This document shows, one piece after another, positions 18,031-26,966 of a stretch of 46,854 nt of DNA. How positions within the stretch are numbered: position 1 is the stretch's first letter; each line of letters begins with the position of its first letter. A program made the position numbers and the translations under genes. Source of the DNA: Flavobacteriales bacterium (GTDB taxonomy: Bacteria > Bacteroidota > Bacteroidia > Flavobacteriales_D > Sanyastnellaceae); contig JAIBBG010000021.1 of NCBI GenBank assembly GCA_019694805.1, forward strand, positions 1 through 46,854, given 5' to 3'. The notes below the pieces were generated by a model. It ran no database searches, was not told the origin of the DNA, and saw only the letters and a program-made list of their open reading frames with translations.

Positions 18031-18690
18031 ATGATGAAAAGCGCACTCACTATCCTCCTGCTTCTTTCATGCCTTTTTTCAAAAGCCCAGATGCATCAAT
18101 TTGGTATCAAAAGTGGCATCGCTAAAACCATGATTGAGTCTTCATTCGATATCCCTTATGGAACTCATCAATTCGGCTATTTTGGTGGATTGACATACGA
18201 ATATGTTTCACCCCTAAAACTGACTGCCGGAGTGGAGTTACAATATCAACAAAGAGGTCTAAAGGAAGTATACTCCATTCCTTTTTATATGAATCTCATT
18301 ACAACAGAATATCACTATAACTATCTCACTTTAGTAGCCAAAGGCGGCGTTCAATTCGGGAAAAAGGGATGTTTCTACTTCAACCTGGGACTCACACCAT
18401 CCTATTTGCTGACTGCAAAATCGGTTACTCCCAATGCAGATGGCAGTATAGTGATCATAGGAGGAACGGATGATTTTACCAGTGATGTCAAAAGATTTGA
18501 CGTGGGCGGTATGGCTGAAATCGGCGGCGGATTTGGTATTGGTGAAAAAATCATGGTTTGTGGAGGACTTTCTTATCAGAAAAGTTTGACATCCATCACC
18601 ACCGATACATATTTCAAAGACGAGACCATCAAACACTACGCTATTGCCTTTTGTCTCGGCGTGAAATATCGACTGGTGAAAGCCTCGTGA
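18031..18690 (+). CDS. outer-membrane beta-barrel protein
   Basis: This 219-residue protein has a signal peptide (MMKSALTILLLLSCLFSKAQ) followed by alternating polar/hydrophobic strands rich in Gly and aromatic residues, typical of the eight-stranded OMP_b-brl families of Bacteroidota. Visible strand pairs include FGYFGGLTYEYVSPLKLTAG, LTLVAKGGVQFGKKG, FDVGGMAEIGGGFGIG and a final AIAFCLGVKYRLV next to the C-terminus. A second in-frame ATG follows the first directly, so the start could be one codon later. A perfect -7 box is 25 nt upstream. No enzymatic residues are seen, and such proteins have varied or unknown roles. Confidence 0.8.
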   Translation: MMKSALTILLLLSCLFSKAQMHQFGIKSGIAKTMIESSFDIPYGTHQFGYFGGLTYEYVSPLKLTAGVELQYQQRGLKEVYSIPFYMNLITTEYHYNYLTLVAKGGVQFGKKGCFYFNLGLTPSYLLTAKSVTPNADGSIVIIGGTDDFTSDVKRFDVGGMAEIGGGFGIGEKIMVCGGLSYQKSLTSITTDTYFKDETIKHYAIAFCLGVKYRLVKAS

Positions 18691-18917
18691 TTGCTTTTAG
18701 TCGCGACTTCATAACAACCATCAACGTCGTTGATATCCAGATCATCGTCTGCCCGATTTGATCAATTTATGGAATTCTTTTGGCAACACAGAAAGAATAA
18801 AAGCGTTGTCAAACAAAGAAAAGCACTTGTATCTAAGACTCTATAACCTCGCCTTCCTCAAATCAATCGTTTGCTTCTAACCATCAAACCGCCTTCTCCA
18901 CACCTCAAGATTCACCA

Positions 18918-18966
18918 TTCAACTTACAACTCACAATTCATAATTCATAATTCATAATTCATAATT
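18918..18966 (-). repeat. AATTATG heptamer repeat downstream of rpe
   Basis: On the minus strand there are four perfect AATTATG units (18939-18966), then three decaying units (AATTGTG, AGTTGTA, AGTTGAA). The array starts 6 bp after the rpe stop codon. A similar array in the same sense orientation follows the glycosyltransferase gene at 46715. The remainder of 18691-18972 shows nothing I can name. Confidence 0.85.
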
Positions 18967-18972
18967 CACACC

Positions 18973-19620
18973 TCATTTCTTCAACGCCTCAATCGTCCCC
19001 ACCGGATCTGCCGTTGCAAATACCGCATTGCCAGCAACGAGAACATCCGCACCTGCATCGACGACTTTACGATAATTGTTGAGTGATACTCCCCCATCCA
19101 CTTCAATCACGAAAGATGCACCGCAAGCTTCACGCATGGTTTTGGCTTCGCTGATCTTGGCGAGAGACCTTTCAATAAATGACTGTCCACCAAAACCCGG
19201 ATTCACACTCATCACAAGCAGCAGATCCATATCATGGGCTATTTCCCTGAGTACAGAAACAGGAGTATGTGGATTAATCGCCACACCCGCTTTCATTCCT
19301 TCCTGTTTGATGTATTGAATGGTTCTATGCAAATGCGTGCATGCCTCCGCATGTACAGTTAGGATATCAGCGCCACATTTCTTGAATGCGGGTATATAGC
19401 GATCAGGATCTACAATCATCAGATGGACATCCAATGGTTTGGTAGCATGCTTTTTCACTGCGCTGATCACCGGCATACCGAATGAAATATTGGGAACAAA
19501 AAGACCATCCATCACATCGACATGAAACCAATCTGCTTGAGATCGGTTGATCATGTCAATATCACGCTGCAGGTTTGCAAAATCTGCGGATAGTATGCTG
19601 GGTGCTATAAGGTGTGCCAT
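18973..19620 (-). CDS. rpe: ribulose-phosphate 3-epimerase
   Basis: Rpe interconverts ribulose 5-phosphate and xylulose 5-phosphate in the pentose phosphate pathway. The 215-residue TIM barrel is the usual family length. Motifs seen in order are IAPSILSADF at the N-terminus, the metal-binding HVDVMDG, DVHLMIVDP, TVHAEA, MSVNPGFGGQSF in the flexible catalytic loop, and EVDGGVS carrying the second catalytic Asp. The ATG at 19620 begins MAHLIAPSILS, as in homologues. It lies 18 bp after uvrB, but the gap holds a perfect -7 box (19628-19635), so it may also have its own promoter with an almost absent leader. Confidence 0.97.
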   Translation of the reverse strand: MAHLIAPSILSADFANLQRDIDMINRSQADWFHVDVMDGLFVPNISFGMPVISAVKKHATKPLDVHLMIVDPDRYIPAFKKCGADILTVHAEACTHLHRTIQYIKQEGMKAGVAINPHTPVSVLREIAHDMDLLLVMSVNPGFGGQSFIERSLAKISEAKTMREACGASFVIEVDGGVSLNNYRKVVDAGADVLVAGNAVFATADPVGTIEALKK

Positions 19621-19627
19621 CTAGTTG

Positions 19628-19635
19628 CAAAGTTA
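19628..19635 (-). promoter_or_regulatory. -7 box immediately upstream of rpe
   Basis: The minus strand reads TAACTTTG followed by CAACTAG and the rpe ATG. The box is a perfect TAnnTTTG match located only 7 nt before the start codon, inside the 18-bp uvrB-rpe gap. A transcript from it would be leaderless or nearly so. Confidence 0.45.
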
Positions 19636-19638
19636 TGT

Positions 19639-21657
19639 TTATTCCTTCTCGTCGAGGAGTGCTTTCATTTTGAACATTTCATCACGCAGCCTTGCCGCTT
19701 CCATGAAATCCATGTCTTTGGCCGCTTTCTCCATTTTCTTTTTGGTATCCGCTACTGCTTTCTCAAGTTGTGGTTTACTCAAATATTGCAATACAGGATC
19801 GGCTGCGACTGAAACCTGATGCTCTTCTTCATTATAATATTTCTTCCTTTTGTCGATGACACCACTTTGTTCGAATATGGTGGACTTGCCCTTCTTCACT
19901 TGTTTCGGAACAATGCCATTCGCTTCATTGTATGCAATTTGTTTCTCCCGTCTTCGTGCAGTCTCATCAATGGTTTGTTGCATGCTATCCGTAATTTGAT
20001 CGGCGTACATGATTACACGGCCATTGATATTCCTGGCTGCGCGTCCTGCAGTTTGGGTCAGTGATCTGTTGCTTCTCAAAAAGCCTTCTTTATCGGCATC
20101 CATGATGGCCACCAGAGAAACTTCTGGCAAGTCAAGTCCTTCCCTCAAAAGGTTTACACCAACAAGCACATCAAACTTGCCTTCCCTCAAGTCGCGAAGG
20201 ATTTCTATGCGATCCAGAGTTTGAACCTCACTGTGGATGTAGCGACAAGCAATGCTCAGTTTATCCAGGTACTTCGCCAATTCTTCAGCCATCCGTTTGG
20301 TAAGTGTTGTCACGAGCACACGTTCTTCACGTGCAATGGTTGCTTGTATTTCTCCAATCAAATCATCGATCTGATTGAGTGATGGACGCACTTCAATAGG
20401 TGGATCCAAGAGTCCTGTCGGTCGCACAACTTGTTCCACCAATACCCCTTCTGACTTATTGAGTTCGTATTCCGCCGGTGTTGCACTCACATAAATCACT
20501 TGGTTTTGTAATCCTTCCCATTCGTCAAATGTGAGCGGACGATTGTCCATGGCACTTCCAAGTCGGAATCCAAAATCGACCAGATTTACTTTTCTGCTGC
20601 GGTCACCGCCATACATCGCACCAACTTGTGATACGGTGACGTGACTTTCATCGATGATCATGAGATAATCATCCGGGAAATAATCCAACAGACAGAACGG
20701 GCGTTGTCCCGGTTTTCTTCGGTCGAAATAACGTGAGTAATTTTCGATACCTGAACAATATCCCAATTCCTTCATCATCTCAACGTCGTAGTTCACACGC
20801 TCTTCTAAACGTTTGGCCTCAATGAGTTTTCCGGCAGCTTCGAACGCCTTTACCTGTTGAGCCATTTCTTGTTGAATTTCCCAAATGGCCTCATTCATGG
20901 TGGCTTTCGAAGTCACGAAGAGATTGGCAGGATAAATCGTGATGGTCTCAAATGACATGATTTTTTTTCCGGTATCCGGATAAATAGATTCAATGCTTTC
21001 AATTTCATTACCAAAAAACTGAACACGAATAGCATGATCCGCATAGGCCAGATAGATATCCACTGTATCACCCTGCACCCTGAATGTACCGCGTGTAAAC
21101 TCCAATCTAGAACGGCTATACAAAGATTCAACCAGGCGATGCAGTAATCCCTGCCTGCTCATCTTCTCCCCTTTTTTCAATGGAATCACACTCTTGTGAA
21201 ATTCTGTGGGATTTCCGATACCATAAATGCATGAGATACTCGCAACCACGATCACATCGCGACGACCACTGAGGAGGGCGCTGGTTGCGGCAAGGCGAAG
21301 CTTTTCAATTTCATCATTGATGCTCAGGTCCTTTTCGATGTAAACGCCTGTTGTCGGCAAATAAGCCTCAGGTTGATAGTAGTCGTAATAACTCACAAAA
21401 TACTCTACCAGATTTTCAGGAAAAAAATTCTTGAACTCAGAATAGAGCTGAGCTGCGAGTGTTTTATTGTGACTCAGGATCAATGCCGGGCGTTGTGTTT
21501 GCTCCAGCACGTTGGCAATGGTAAATGTTTTTCCGGAACCGGTAACACCGAGAAGGGTTTGGTATTTATCACCACGGTTCACACCTTCTGTCAATTCACG
21601 GATGGCAGTGGGCTGGTCACCAGATGGTGTAAATTCCGATGTGAGTTTGAATTTCAT
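19639..21657 (-). CDS. uvrB: excinuclease ABC subunit UvrB
   Basis: UvrB is the damage-verifying helicase-like subunit of nucleotide excision repair; it is loaded by UvrA and recruits UvrC. The 672-residue length matches E. coli UvrB (673). Walker A is GVTGSGKT. The beta-hairpin that inserts into damaged DNA is seen as YYDYYQPEAYLP. Later motifs include IIDESHVTVSQ (DEAH-like), GLQNQVIYVSATPA, GVNLLREGLDLPEVSLV and QTAGRAARN. The C-terminal UVR domain, which binds UvrC, is the last ~45 residues (KMEKAAKDMDFMEAARLRDEM). The gene lies 20 bp downstream of the sugar-nucleotide enzyme gene, and that gap contains a -7-like TATTCTTTG 8 nt before the ATG. Confidence 0.98.
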   Translation of the reverse strand: MKFKLTSEFTPSGDQPTAIRELTEGVNRGDKYQTLLGVTGSGKTFTIANVLEQTQRPALILSHNKTLAAQLYSEFKNFFPENLVEYFVSYYDYYQPEAYLPTTGVYIEKDLSINDEIEKLRLAATSALLSGRRDVIVVASISCIYGIGNPTEFHKSVIPLKKGEKMSRQGLLHRLVESLYSRSRLEFTRGTFRVQGDTVDIYLAYADHAIRVQFFGNEIESIESIYPDTGKKIMSFETITIYPANLFVTSKATMNEAIWEIQQEMAQQVKAFEAAGKLIEAKRLEERVNYDVEMMKELGYCSGIENYSRYFDRRKPGQRPFCLLDYFPDDYLMIIDESHVTVSQVGAMYGGDRSRKVNLVDFGFRLGSAMDNRPLTFDEWEGLQNQVIYVSATPAEYELNKSEGVLVEQVVRPTGLLDPPIEVRPSLNQIDDLIGEIQATIAREERVLVTTLTKRMAEELAKYLDKLSIACRYIHSEVQTLDRIEILRDLREGKFDVLVGVNLLREGLDLPEVSLVAIMDADKEGFLRSNRSLTQTAGRAARNINGRVIMYADQITDSMQQTIDETARRREKQIAYNEANGIVPKQVKKGKSTIFEQSGVIDKRKKYYNEEEHQVSVAADPVLQYLSKPQLEKAVADTKKKMEKAAKDMDFMEAARLRDEMFKMKALLDEKE

Positions 21658-21665
21658 GTTTCAGT

Positions 21666-21674
21666 CAAAGAATA
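21666..21674 (-). promoter_or_regulatory. -7-like box immediately upstream of uvrB
   Basis: TATTCTTTG on the minus strand has the TA...TTTG ends of the consensus but a 3-nt gap instead of 2. It lies 8 nt before the uvrB ATG in a 20-bp intergenic gap. Confidence 0.3.
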
Positions 21675-21677
21675 AAA

Positions 21678-23549
21678 TCAATGCTTGTCCAAAGCTTCGA
21701 ACTGCGAGTTGCTGCTGATGTATTCCGGTATCAATCTCTTGAGTCGCGAAACAATTTTTTCATTGTTCTGCTCATCAAAAAGCGCAATCAAACCGCTTAT
21801 GTCCTGCTCCACTTCATCAAATCCATACTCTCTCACCTTCGCACGCAATATCTTTTTGTGATGCGTAGGAATGGTATTCTCTGCATCACTCAAAACTTCT
21901 TCGTACAATTTTTCGCCAGGTCTCAGTCCGGTAAAAACAACTTCAATATCCCGACCAGGTTCGAGACCGGAAAGTTTGATCATGTTGTTGGCGAGGTCGA
22001 TCACCTTCACGCTTTCACCCATATCGAATGCATAGATCTCGCCACCTTCGCTCATCGCTCCGGCTTCAAGCACCAATTGAACTGCTTCTGGAATCGTCAT
22101 GAAAAACCTGGTCACTTCTGGATGGGTAACGGTAATGGGCCCACCTTCTTCAATTTGTTTTTTGAAGATGGGGATCACGGATCCATTAGATCCAAGAACA
22201 TTTCCGAAGCGGGTTGTCACAAACGCCGTTTTCGAATGTTTGTCTTTCGATTGAATATAAATTTCTGCTGCACGTTTGGTCGCGCCCATCACACTCGTGG
22301 GATTCACGGCTTTGTCTGTACTGATAAATACAAATTTTTCTGCGGAAAATTCTTCAGCCAAATCGGCCATGATGCGAGTACCCAACACATTGGAAAGCAC
22401 CGCTTCGCTCGGATTGTTTTCCATCAGCGGAACATGTTTGTAGGCAGCAGCATGGTAAATGATATTCGGTTTGAAATGCGCCATCATCCTGCGCATCCGG
22501 TCGATCTGTCGCACATCGCCCATCACCACTTCAAACTTTCCTTGATATCCGGCGGCATTCAATTCATTTTCGAGTTGAAATACTGGAGTCTCTGCTTGAT
22601 CAAGCACAACCACCAACGCGGGTTGATAGGCGAGCAATTGCCTCACCAGCTCACTGCCGATACTTCCTGCAGCGCCTGTCACCAAAACGGTTTTTCCCTT
22701 CACCTGAGCACTCACGGCTGCGCTGTCCAGCTTGATAGTTTCCCTTCCCAGGAGATCTTCAATGCGTATATCACGAATTTGTCTGAAGCTGAGTTCGCCC
22801 TTGATCCATTGTTTTACCGGTGGGATATTCGATACCCGCACATTGTACGAAAGAGCTTTGTTGATGAAAGCCGCCTTTTTCTTTTTATCCAAAGAAGGAA
22901 TGGCAATGATGACCTCATCCACTTTTCCAGATGAAAAAAGTTCATCGAGTTTTTTCAATGGAAAAATTTCAGCACCTTCCATCGTCTTACCGCTTTTGCC
23001 GTGATCTTCATCGACAAAAGCAAATACTTCCATATCAGAACGAGAATCACGATCGATCGCTCGTTTCGTGATCAGTCCACTTTCGCCTGCACCATATATG
23101 ACAACACGACGTCTTGCCTTTTCCGGTGTTTTCAATTCCATGTAAAGAACTTTCACGGCAATACGGCTCACAATCATGGCAAACAAGGTGAGCAGATATT
23201 CCAGGATAATGATTGAATACGGAATGAAATATTGTTGATCGAAGAAGTAGAATCTCACCTGATTGAGCAAAGCAAAAAACACACTGCCGGCAGTGATCAC
23301 ATAGAAAATGCGCACAGTGTCTTGCGAACTGGTGTATCGGATGATGCCTGCATAGGTTTTACCCAGATAGAATGATACAATTCTTACACCGAGGAGTATA
23401 GGCAGGAAAAATCTCGCAAGATCAATTTCGATTTTGGGTGGCTTGAATTCGAAACGCACGAGGTACGCGAGGATGAAGGCCACAAAACAGATCGTGATAT
23501 CGATCAGCAGAATGATCCAACGCGGTGTATTTTTTCTGGGGAGAAACAC
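21678..23549 (-). CDS. membrane-anchored UDP-sugar 4,6-dehydratase/epimerase (CapD/WbpM/PglF family)
   Basis: This is a 623-residue protein. The first ~125 residues hold about four membrane helices (IILLIDITICFVAFILAYLV and others). A CoA-binding-like Rossmann domain follows (VVIYGAGESG), then the catalytic short-chain dehydrogenase domain starting at VLVTGAAGSIGSELVRQLL. The active-site region reads STDKAVNPTSVMGATKRAAE, where the Met-for-Tyr replacement of the usual YxxxK is characteristic of WbpM, PglF and CapD. These enzymes act on UDP-GlcNAc to make 4-keto-6-deoxy sugars for capsule, O-antigen or protein glycans. The start codon is GTG at 23549, giving MFLPRKNTPRW, and a TATCTTGCA box lies just 3 nt before it. 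No other capsule genes are adjacent. Confidence 0.92.
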   Translation of the reverse strand: MFLPRKNTPRWIILLIDITICFVAFILAYLVRFEFKPPKIEIDLARFFLPILLGVRIVSFYLGKTYAGIIRYTSSQDTVRIFYVITAGSVFFALLNQVRFYFFDQQYFIPYSIIILEYLLTLFAMIVSRIAVKVLYMELKTPEKARRRVVIYGAGESGLITKRAIDRDSRSDMEVFAFVDEDHGKSGKTMEGAEIFPLKKLDELFSSGKVDEVIIAIPSLDKKKKAAFINKALSYNVRVSNIPPVKQWIKGELSFRQIRDIRIEDLLGRETIKLDSAAVSAQVKGKTVLVTGAAGSIGSELVRQLLAYQPALVVVLDQAETPVFQLENELNAAGYQGKFEVVMGDVRQIDRMRRMMAHFKPNIIYHAAAYKHVPLMENNPSEAVLSNVLGTRIMADLAEEFSAEKFVFISTDKAVNPTSVMGATKRAAEIYIQSKDKHSKTAFVTTRFGNVLGSNGSVIPIFKKQIEEGGPITVTHPEVTRFFMTIPEAVQLVLEAGAMSEGGEIYAFDMGESVKVIDLANNMIKLSGLEPGRDIEVVFTGLRPGEKLYEEVLSDAENTIPTHHKKILRAKVREYGFDEVEQDISGLIALFDEQNNEKIVSRLKRLIPEYISSNSQFEALDKH

Positions 23550-23552
23550 GGC

Positions 23553-23561
23553 TGCAAGATA
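23553..23561 (-). promoter_or_regulatory. -7-like box abutting the CapD-like gene start
   Basis: The minus strand reads TATCTTGCA, then three bases, then the GTG start. It is close to TAnnTTTG and the same nonamer occurs before the secreted hypothetical gene at 31651. The position implies a leaderless transcript. Confidence 0.35.
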
Positions 23562-23714
23562 ATGTGGCCGCCTATGGTTTGATGTCTTGTCATTTCAATT
23601 ACATCGGAGAAATTACACCGGGTATTACGCAAGAGAACTTATGGAAGTGAAAATCGAAAATCTACCGCTACTACCTCAGTTTAGCGGGCAATGGATCATG
23701 GAAAGACCGATTGA

Positions 23715-24434
23715 TTATCCTTCGAAGGTCAAGGAGAATACGAACGTTCTGCTTCGAAGCTTGGAAATGGGATCAGCGAACTGGTTGACTTCATGGATCA
23801 GGATGTCTTTCATCCCAAAACAGGTTTTCATCTCGAGGCCGAATTTGAAATACGGCAAAAAGAAATCGAATCCACCACCGGCATCGAGTGTGATGTCCGT
23901 TTTCTGGAGCTTGATGATGATTTTTCCCGCTACATTTTCATTCACGTCTTTTTGCGATTGCATATCGATACCGTAAGTACTGCCGGCGAGAGCGTAAGCC
24001 GCAAAATTTCCCACCCTGTTGGTGCGCAGTTTCAATAGCAATGGAAACTGCAGCCATACGGATTCAGTGCGTTTAAGGTATGATTTGGTTTCACCATCTT
24101 CGATGAAAGTATAGTTCAAGCCACGGTCCTGGAAAGAAAGACCGGGAACGAAACGAATATTGACATTTTTCACTGGATTGGCTGATGCCAACAGCGCCAA
24201 ATTGAATCCGGCTTGTGGTACATTTTCTATCGACAGCAATGAATCACCAAACGTGAAATCCGGTTTGTAATCCACATAAAAAGATGATTGGTTGGCTGAA
24301 AGCAGGAATCCGAAATGATAGAAACGTTTGTCGAAATTCCCCAGATTTTCCCTGTCTTTCGCTTGCGAAAAGGCGGCTGTATGAGCGAATGCACATACGA
24401 AGAGGGTGAAGCATATTTTTTTCAAACGGATCAT
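23715..24434 (-). CDS. porT: T9SS component PorT/SprT-like outer-membrane protein
   Basis: The protein is 239 residues with a signal peptide ending near AAFSQ and a predicted outer-membrane barrel. Features matching the PorT/SprT family from memory are the NFDKRFYHFGFLLSANQ start, the region with FVPGLSFQDRGLNY, WLQFPLLLKLRTNR, a YALAGSTYGID strand, and the end FKFGLEMKTCFG...LRSRTFVFSLTFEG. PorT is needed for type IX secretion in Porphyromonas gingivalis, and SprT for secretion and gliding in Flavobacterium johnsoniae. Three T9SS cargo proteins in this window support the role. PorT is often beside ubiE in other Bacteroidota, but not here. The general OMP_b-brl_2 family is the fallback call. 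Confidence 0.72.
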   Translation of the reverse strand: MIRLKKICFTLFVCAFAHTAAFSQAKDRENLGNFDKRFYHFGFLLSANQSSFYVDYKPDFTFGDSLLSIENVPQAGFNLALLASANPVKNVNIRFVPGLSFQDRGLNYTFIEDGETKSYLKRTESVWLQFPLLLKLRTNRVGNFAAYALAGSTYGIDMQSQKDVNENVAGKIIIKLQKTDITLDAGGGFDFFLPYFKFGLEMKTCFGMKDILIHEVNQFADPISKLRSRTFVFSLTFEG

Positions 24435-24486
24435 TGAATGTTGAAGTCCGCGCTCTTAACGGGAAAAAACGGCAATATTGTACGGC

Positions 24487-25050
24487 TTAAGCGCCCTTGA
24501 TGTTGCTGTTTCTCAACATAAAACCTCTCCACAACAATACAGCAAGCAACGCATAAGCAAAACTTACAAAGGTCAAAGCAAGCAAACTGCCGATGATCTG
24601 CATATGCACAGAGACATATCTTTCAACATTTTCGGTGTTGGTTTGAATCAGCTGTTCGCGCGTCATGTCCTTCAATTCCGGATGTTCTGTCCTGATTTTG
24701 TTGAAATTGGCTTCATCCTGAATCTCGGTGTTGAAGGTATTGATTCTGGTCTCACGTATTTTCTGCACATCATCGCTCAGAACACCATAAAACAAGGCGA
24801 TGGCAGCTACAGCACCCAACACATACTTCATGGCAGACTTCATGCAATCCTTGAGGTCTTCGAGAAATGTAGGAAGCTTATGTCCGAGTGTTTTGTGCTT
24901 AAAGAAAACAGTGAGGAAGATGAGGATCAGGATGAGCAATACATTGCTCAACACACCGAAGTTCTTGGCATTTTCAATGGTCATGAACTGCGCGGCAATC
25001 AATCTTGCAGCGAGCCACATTCCGGCCATGATCCAGGGAAGTTTATTCAT
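24487..25050 (-). CDS. hypothetical membrane protein with two helical pairs (DUF4199-like?)
   Basis: This protein is 187 residues from the ATG at 25050 (MNKLPWIMAGMWLA); a TTG two codons upstream would be the only extension. There are about four membrane segments: WIMAGMWLAARLIAAQFM, VLLILILIFLTVFF, YVLGAVAAIALFYGVLS and IGSLLALTFVSFAYALLAVLLW. A charged ~75-residue loop lies between helices three and four. The layout is like that of DUF4199 proteins but the sequence is not convincing, so I leave the family open. It sits between rho and porT on the same strand, with a -7-like box 3 nt before its ATG. Confidence 0.7.
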   Translation of the reverse strand: MNKLPWIMAGMWLAARLIAAQFMTIENAKNFGVLSNVLLILILIFLTVFFKHKTLGHKLPTFLEDLKDCMKSAMKYVLGAVAAIALFYGVLSDDVQKIRETRINTFNTEIQDEANFNKIRTEHPELKDMTREQLIQTNTENVERYVSVHMQIIGSLLALTFVSFAYALLAVLLWRGFMLRNSNIKGA

Positions 25051-25053
25051 GAG

Positions 25054-25062
25054 CAAAGCTTA
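25054..25062 (-). promoter_or_regulatory. -7-like box abutting the membrane-protein gene start
   Basis: The minus strand reads TAAGCTTTG, then CTC, then ATG. It has the TA...TTTG ends with a 3-nt gap. It lies in the 23-bp gap after rho, so a separate short or leaderless transcript is possible. Confidence 0.3.
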
Positions 25063-25073
25063 TTCGATGCAAA

Positions 25074-26768
25074 TTACGAATTCATGCTAACGAGGAATTC
25101 CTCATTGTTGCGGGTCTTTTCGATCCTGTCTTTCACAAATTCCATAGCTTCTACCGGGTTCATATCAGCCAGGTGACGACGCAAAATCCACATGCGCTGC
25201 AGTACATCTCTGTCGTGCAACAAATCTTCTTTACGCGTTCCTGAAGCGAGGATATCAATTGCCGGGAATATGCGGCGGTTGGAAATTCTACGATCCAACT
25301 GCAATTCCATATTACCTGTTCCTTTGAATTCTTCAAAAATCACCTCGTCCATCTTGGAACCTGTATCTACCAGTGCGGTGGCTATGATAGAAAGTGATCC
25401 TCCATTTTCAATCTTTCTGGCAGCACCGAAGAAACGTTTTGGTTTTTCCAATGCATTGGCTTCCACACCTCCGGAAAGCACTTTACCACTTGCCGGTGCT
25501 ACAGTGTTGTAGGCACGTGCCAATCGCGTGATCGAATCGAGCAGGATGCACACATCGTGTCCGCATTCTACCATCCTTTTGGCTTTCTCCAAAACGATGT
25601 TCGCGATCTTCACGTGGCGCTCTGCAGGTTCATCAAATGTTGAAGCAATCACTTCAGCCTTCACACTGCGCTTCATATCTGTTACCTCTTCAGGACGTTC
25701 ATCGATGAGCAATACAATCAAGTATGTCTCAGGATGGTTTTTTGCAATCGCATTGGCGATGTCCTTGAGTAAGGTGGTTTTACCTGTTTTAGGTTGAGAT
25801 ACAAGCATACCACGCTGACCTTTACCGATAGGGGCAAAAAGGTCCATGATACGCATGGATAAATTGTTGTTGTTATCAGCGAGGTGAAAACGTTCGTAAG
25901 GGAATAATGGTGTGAGGAACTTGAAAGGAACACGGTCACGAACGAAATTCGGATCACGGCCATTGATCTTGTCTACACGGATCAGGGGGAAGTATTTTTC
26001 ACCTTCGCGCGGTGGGCGGATAGCGCCCAGTACGGTATCACCTGTGAGAAGACCATACAATTTGATCTGCTGTTGTGATACGTAAATATCATCCGGAGAA
26101 TTGAGGTAGTTGAAATCCGAAGAACGCATGAAACCAAAACCATCCGGCATGATTTCCAGAACGCCTTCTGCGATGACAATACCGTCGAAATTGTATCCGT
26201 GTTCATCAGCCTGACCTCTTTTGCTTCTATCCGGACGGAATACGTTCGGATTCTGCTGATTTTGGCCATGCTGTTGATGCTGCGGATTATTCTGGTTCTG
26301 TGGATTCTGAGGATTTTGTTGATCAAATCTCCTTTTTTCGCGGAATTGCTGATGTTGATGCTGAGGGCGATCTTGGCGTTGCTCCTGGCCTTCCTGAGAA
26401 GGTTGTGGATTTTCACCTGGTGCGCTCAGTTGTTTGGCAACAGGGGCTTCAGGTTCCTTGAACAGATCAGCTTGTGCAGGCGCCGCTGGTTGTTCACCAT
26501 CTTCAGCACGAGTAGCACCTTTTTTGGTACGTTCGCGCTTACCGCGTGGCTGATTTTCAGTTTGAGGAGCTGCAGGAGCCTCAGCTTCTGCTGATGGAGC
26601 TGATTCTGCTGCTGGCTCAGTGGCTGCACTTTGCACAGCCTGTTCATCCAGGATTTTATAGATGAGGTCTTGTTTCTTCAGTTTATCAGCATTGCTGATT
26701 CCAAGCTGGTCCGCCACTTCTTTGAGTTCGGCCACCTTCATGCTGTTGAGTTGCAGGAGGTTATACAT
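25074..26768 (-). CDS. rho: transcription termination factor Rho with long disordered insert
   Basis: Rho is the hexameric RNA-dependent ATPase that ends transcription. The protein is 564 residues, against 419 in E. coli. Residues 10-45 are the Rho_N helix bundle ([14 protein letters not shown]). Residues ~46-193 are a low-complexity linker, first Ala/Pro/Glu-rich, then Arg/Lys-rich, then a Gln/Asn/His/Pro tract at ~138-175. The cold-shock RNA-binding domain follows ([15 protein letters not shown]). The ATPase core has the Walker A region [17 protein letters not shown], Walker B-like [15 protein letters not shown] and the Q/R-loop regions. Starting at [15 protein letters not shown] matches other Bacteroidota Rho proteins. 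The 198-bp upstream gap could hold a regulatory leader, since rho genes are often autoregulated, but I see no defined attenuator. Confidence 0.97.
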   Translation of the reverse strand: MYNLLQLNSMKVAELKEVADQLGISNADKLKKQDLIYKILDEQAVQSAATEPAAESAPSAEAEAPAAPQTENQPRGKRERTKKGATRAEDGEQPAAPAQADLFKEPEAPVAKQLSAPGENPQPSQEGQEQRQDRPQHQHQQFREKRRFDQQNPQNPQNQNNPQHQQHGQNQQNPNVFRPDRSKRGQADEHGYNFDGIVIAEGVLEIMPDGFGFMRSSDFNYLNSPDDIYVSQQQIKLYGLLTGDTVLGAIRPPREGEKYFPLIRVDKINGRDPNFVRDRVPFKFLTPLFPYERFHLADNNNNLSMRIMDLFAPIGKGQRGMLVSQPKTGKTTLLKDIANAIAKNHPETYLIVLLIDERPEEVTDMKRSVKAEVIASTFDEPAERHVKIANIVLEKAKRMVECGHDVCILLDSITRLARAYNTVAPASGKVLSGGVEANALEKPKRFFGAARKIENGGSLSIIATALVDTGSKMDEVIFEEFKGTGNMELQLDRRISNRRIFPAIDILASGTRKEDLLHDRDVLQRMWILRRHLADMNPVEAMEFVKDRIEKTRNNEEFLVSMNS

Positions 26769-26966
26769 GAATAAATAAAATACGTTGTCTTATTGCAGGT
26801 AAATGAGATACTTAAAGGGGAAAAAATTCCGTCAGAAAGTCCCGAATGGGCGCTGCAAGTGTAAGCCATTTTTCCGGATGATAACAATTCCGGCAACAAT
26901 TTATTCACAATGGTTGTGAACCAAAGTGTCTGTTTTCTCCGCAATCACTGATGCTGAGCGGGTTGG

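Noticed and set aside
21681..22934. 417-codon plus-strand ORF
   Set aside because: It is antisense to the CapD/WbpM-like gene, whose motifs are unambiguous. The His/Phe-rich translation is typical of a shadow frame.
24478..25176. 232-codon plus-strand ORF
   Set aside because: It is antisense to the membrane-protein gene and the 3' end of rho. The minus-strand frame has clear membrane helices with a plausible start.
26769..26966. Possible riboswitch or attenuator in the 198-bp region before rho
   Set aside because: No known riboswitch consensus or strong hairpin was found by eye. Only a weak TACACTTG box is seen, so no feature is claimed.
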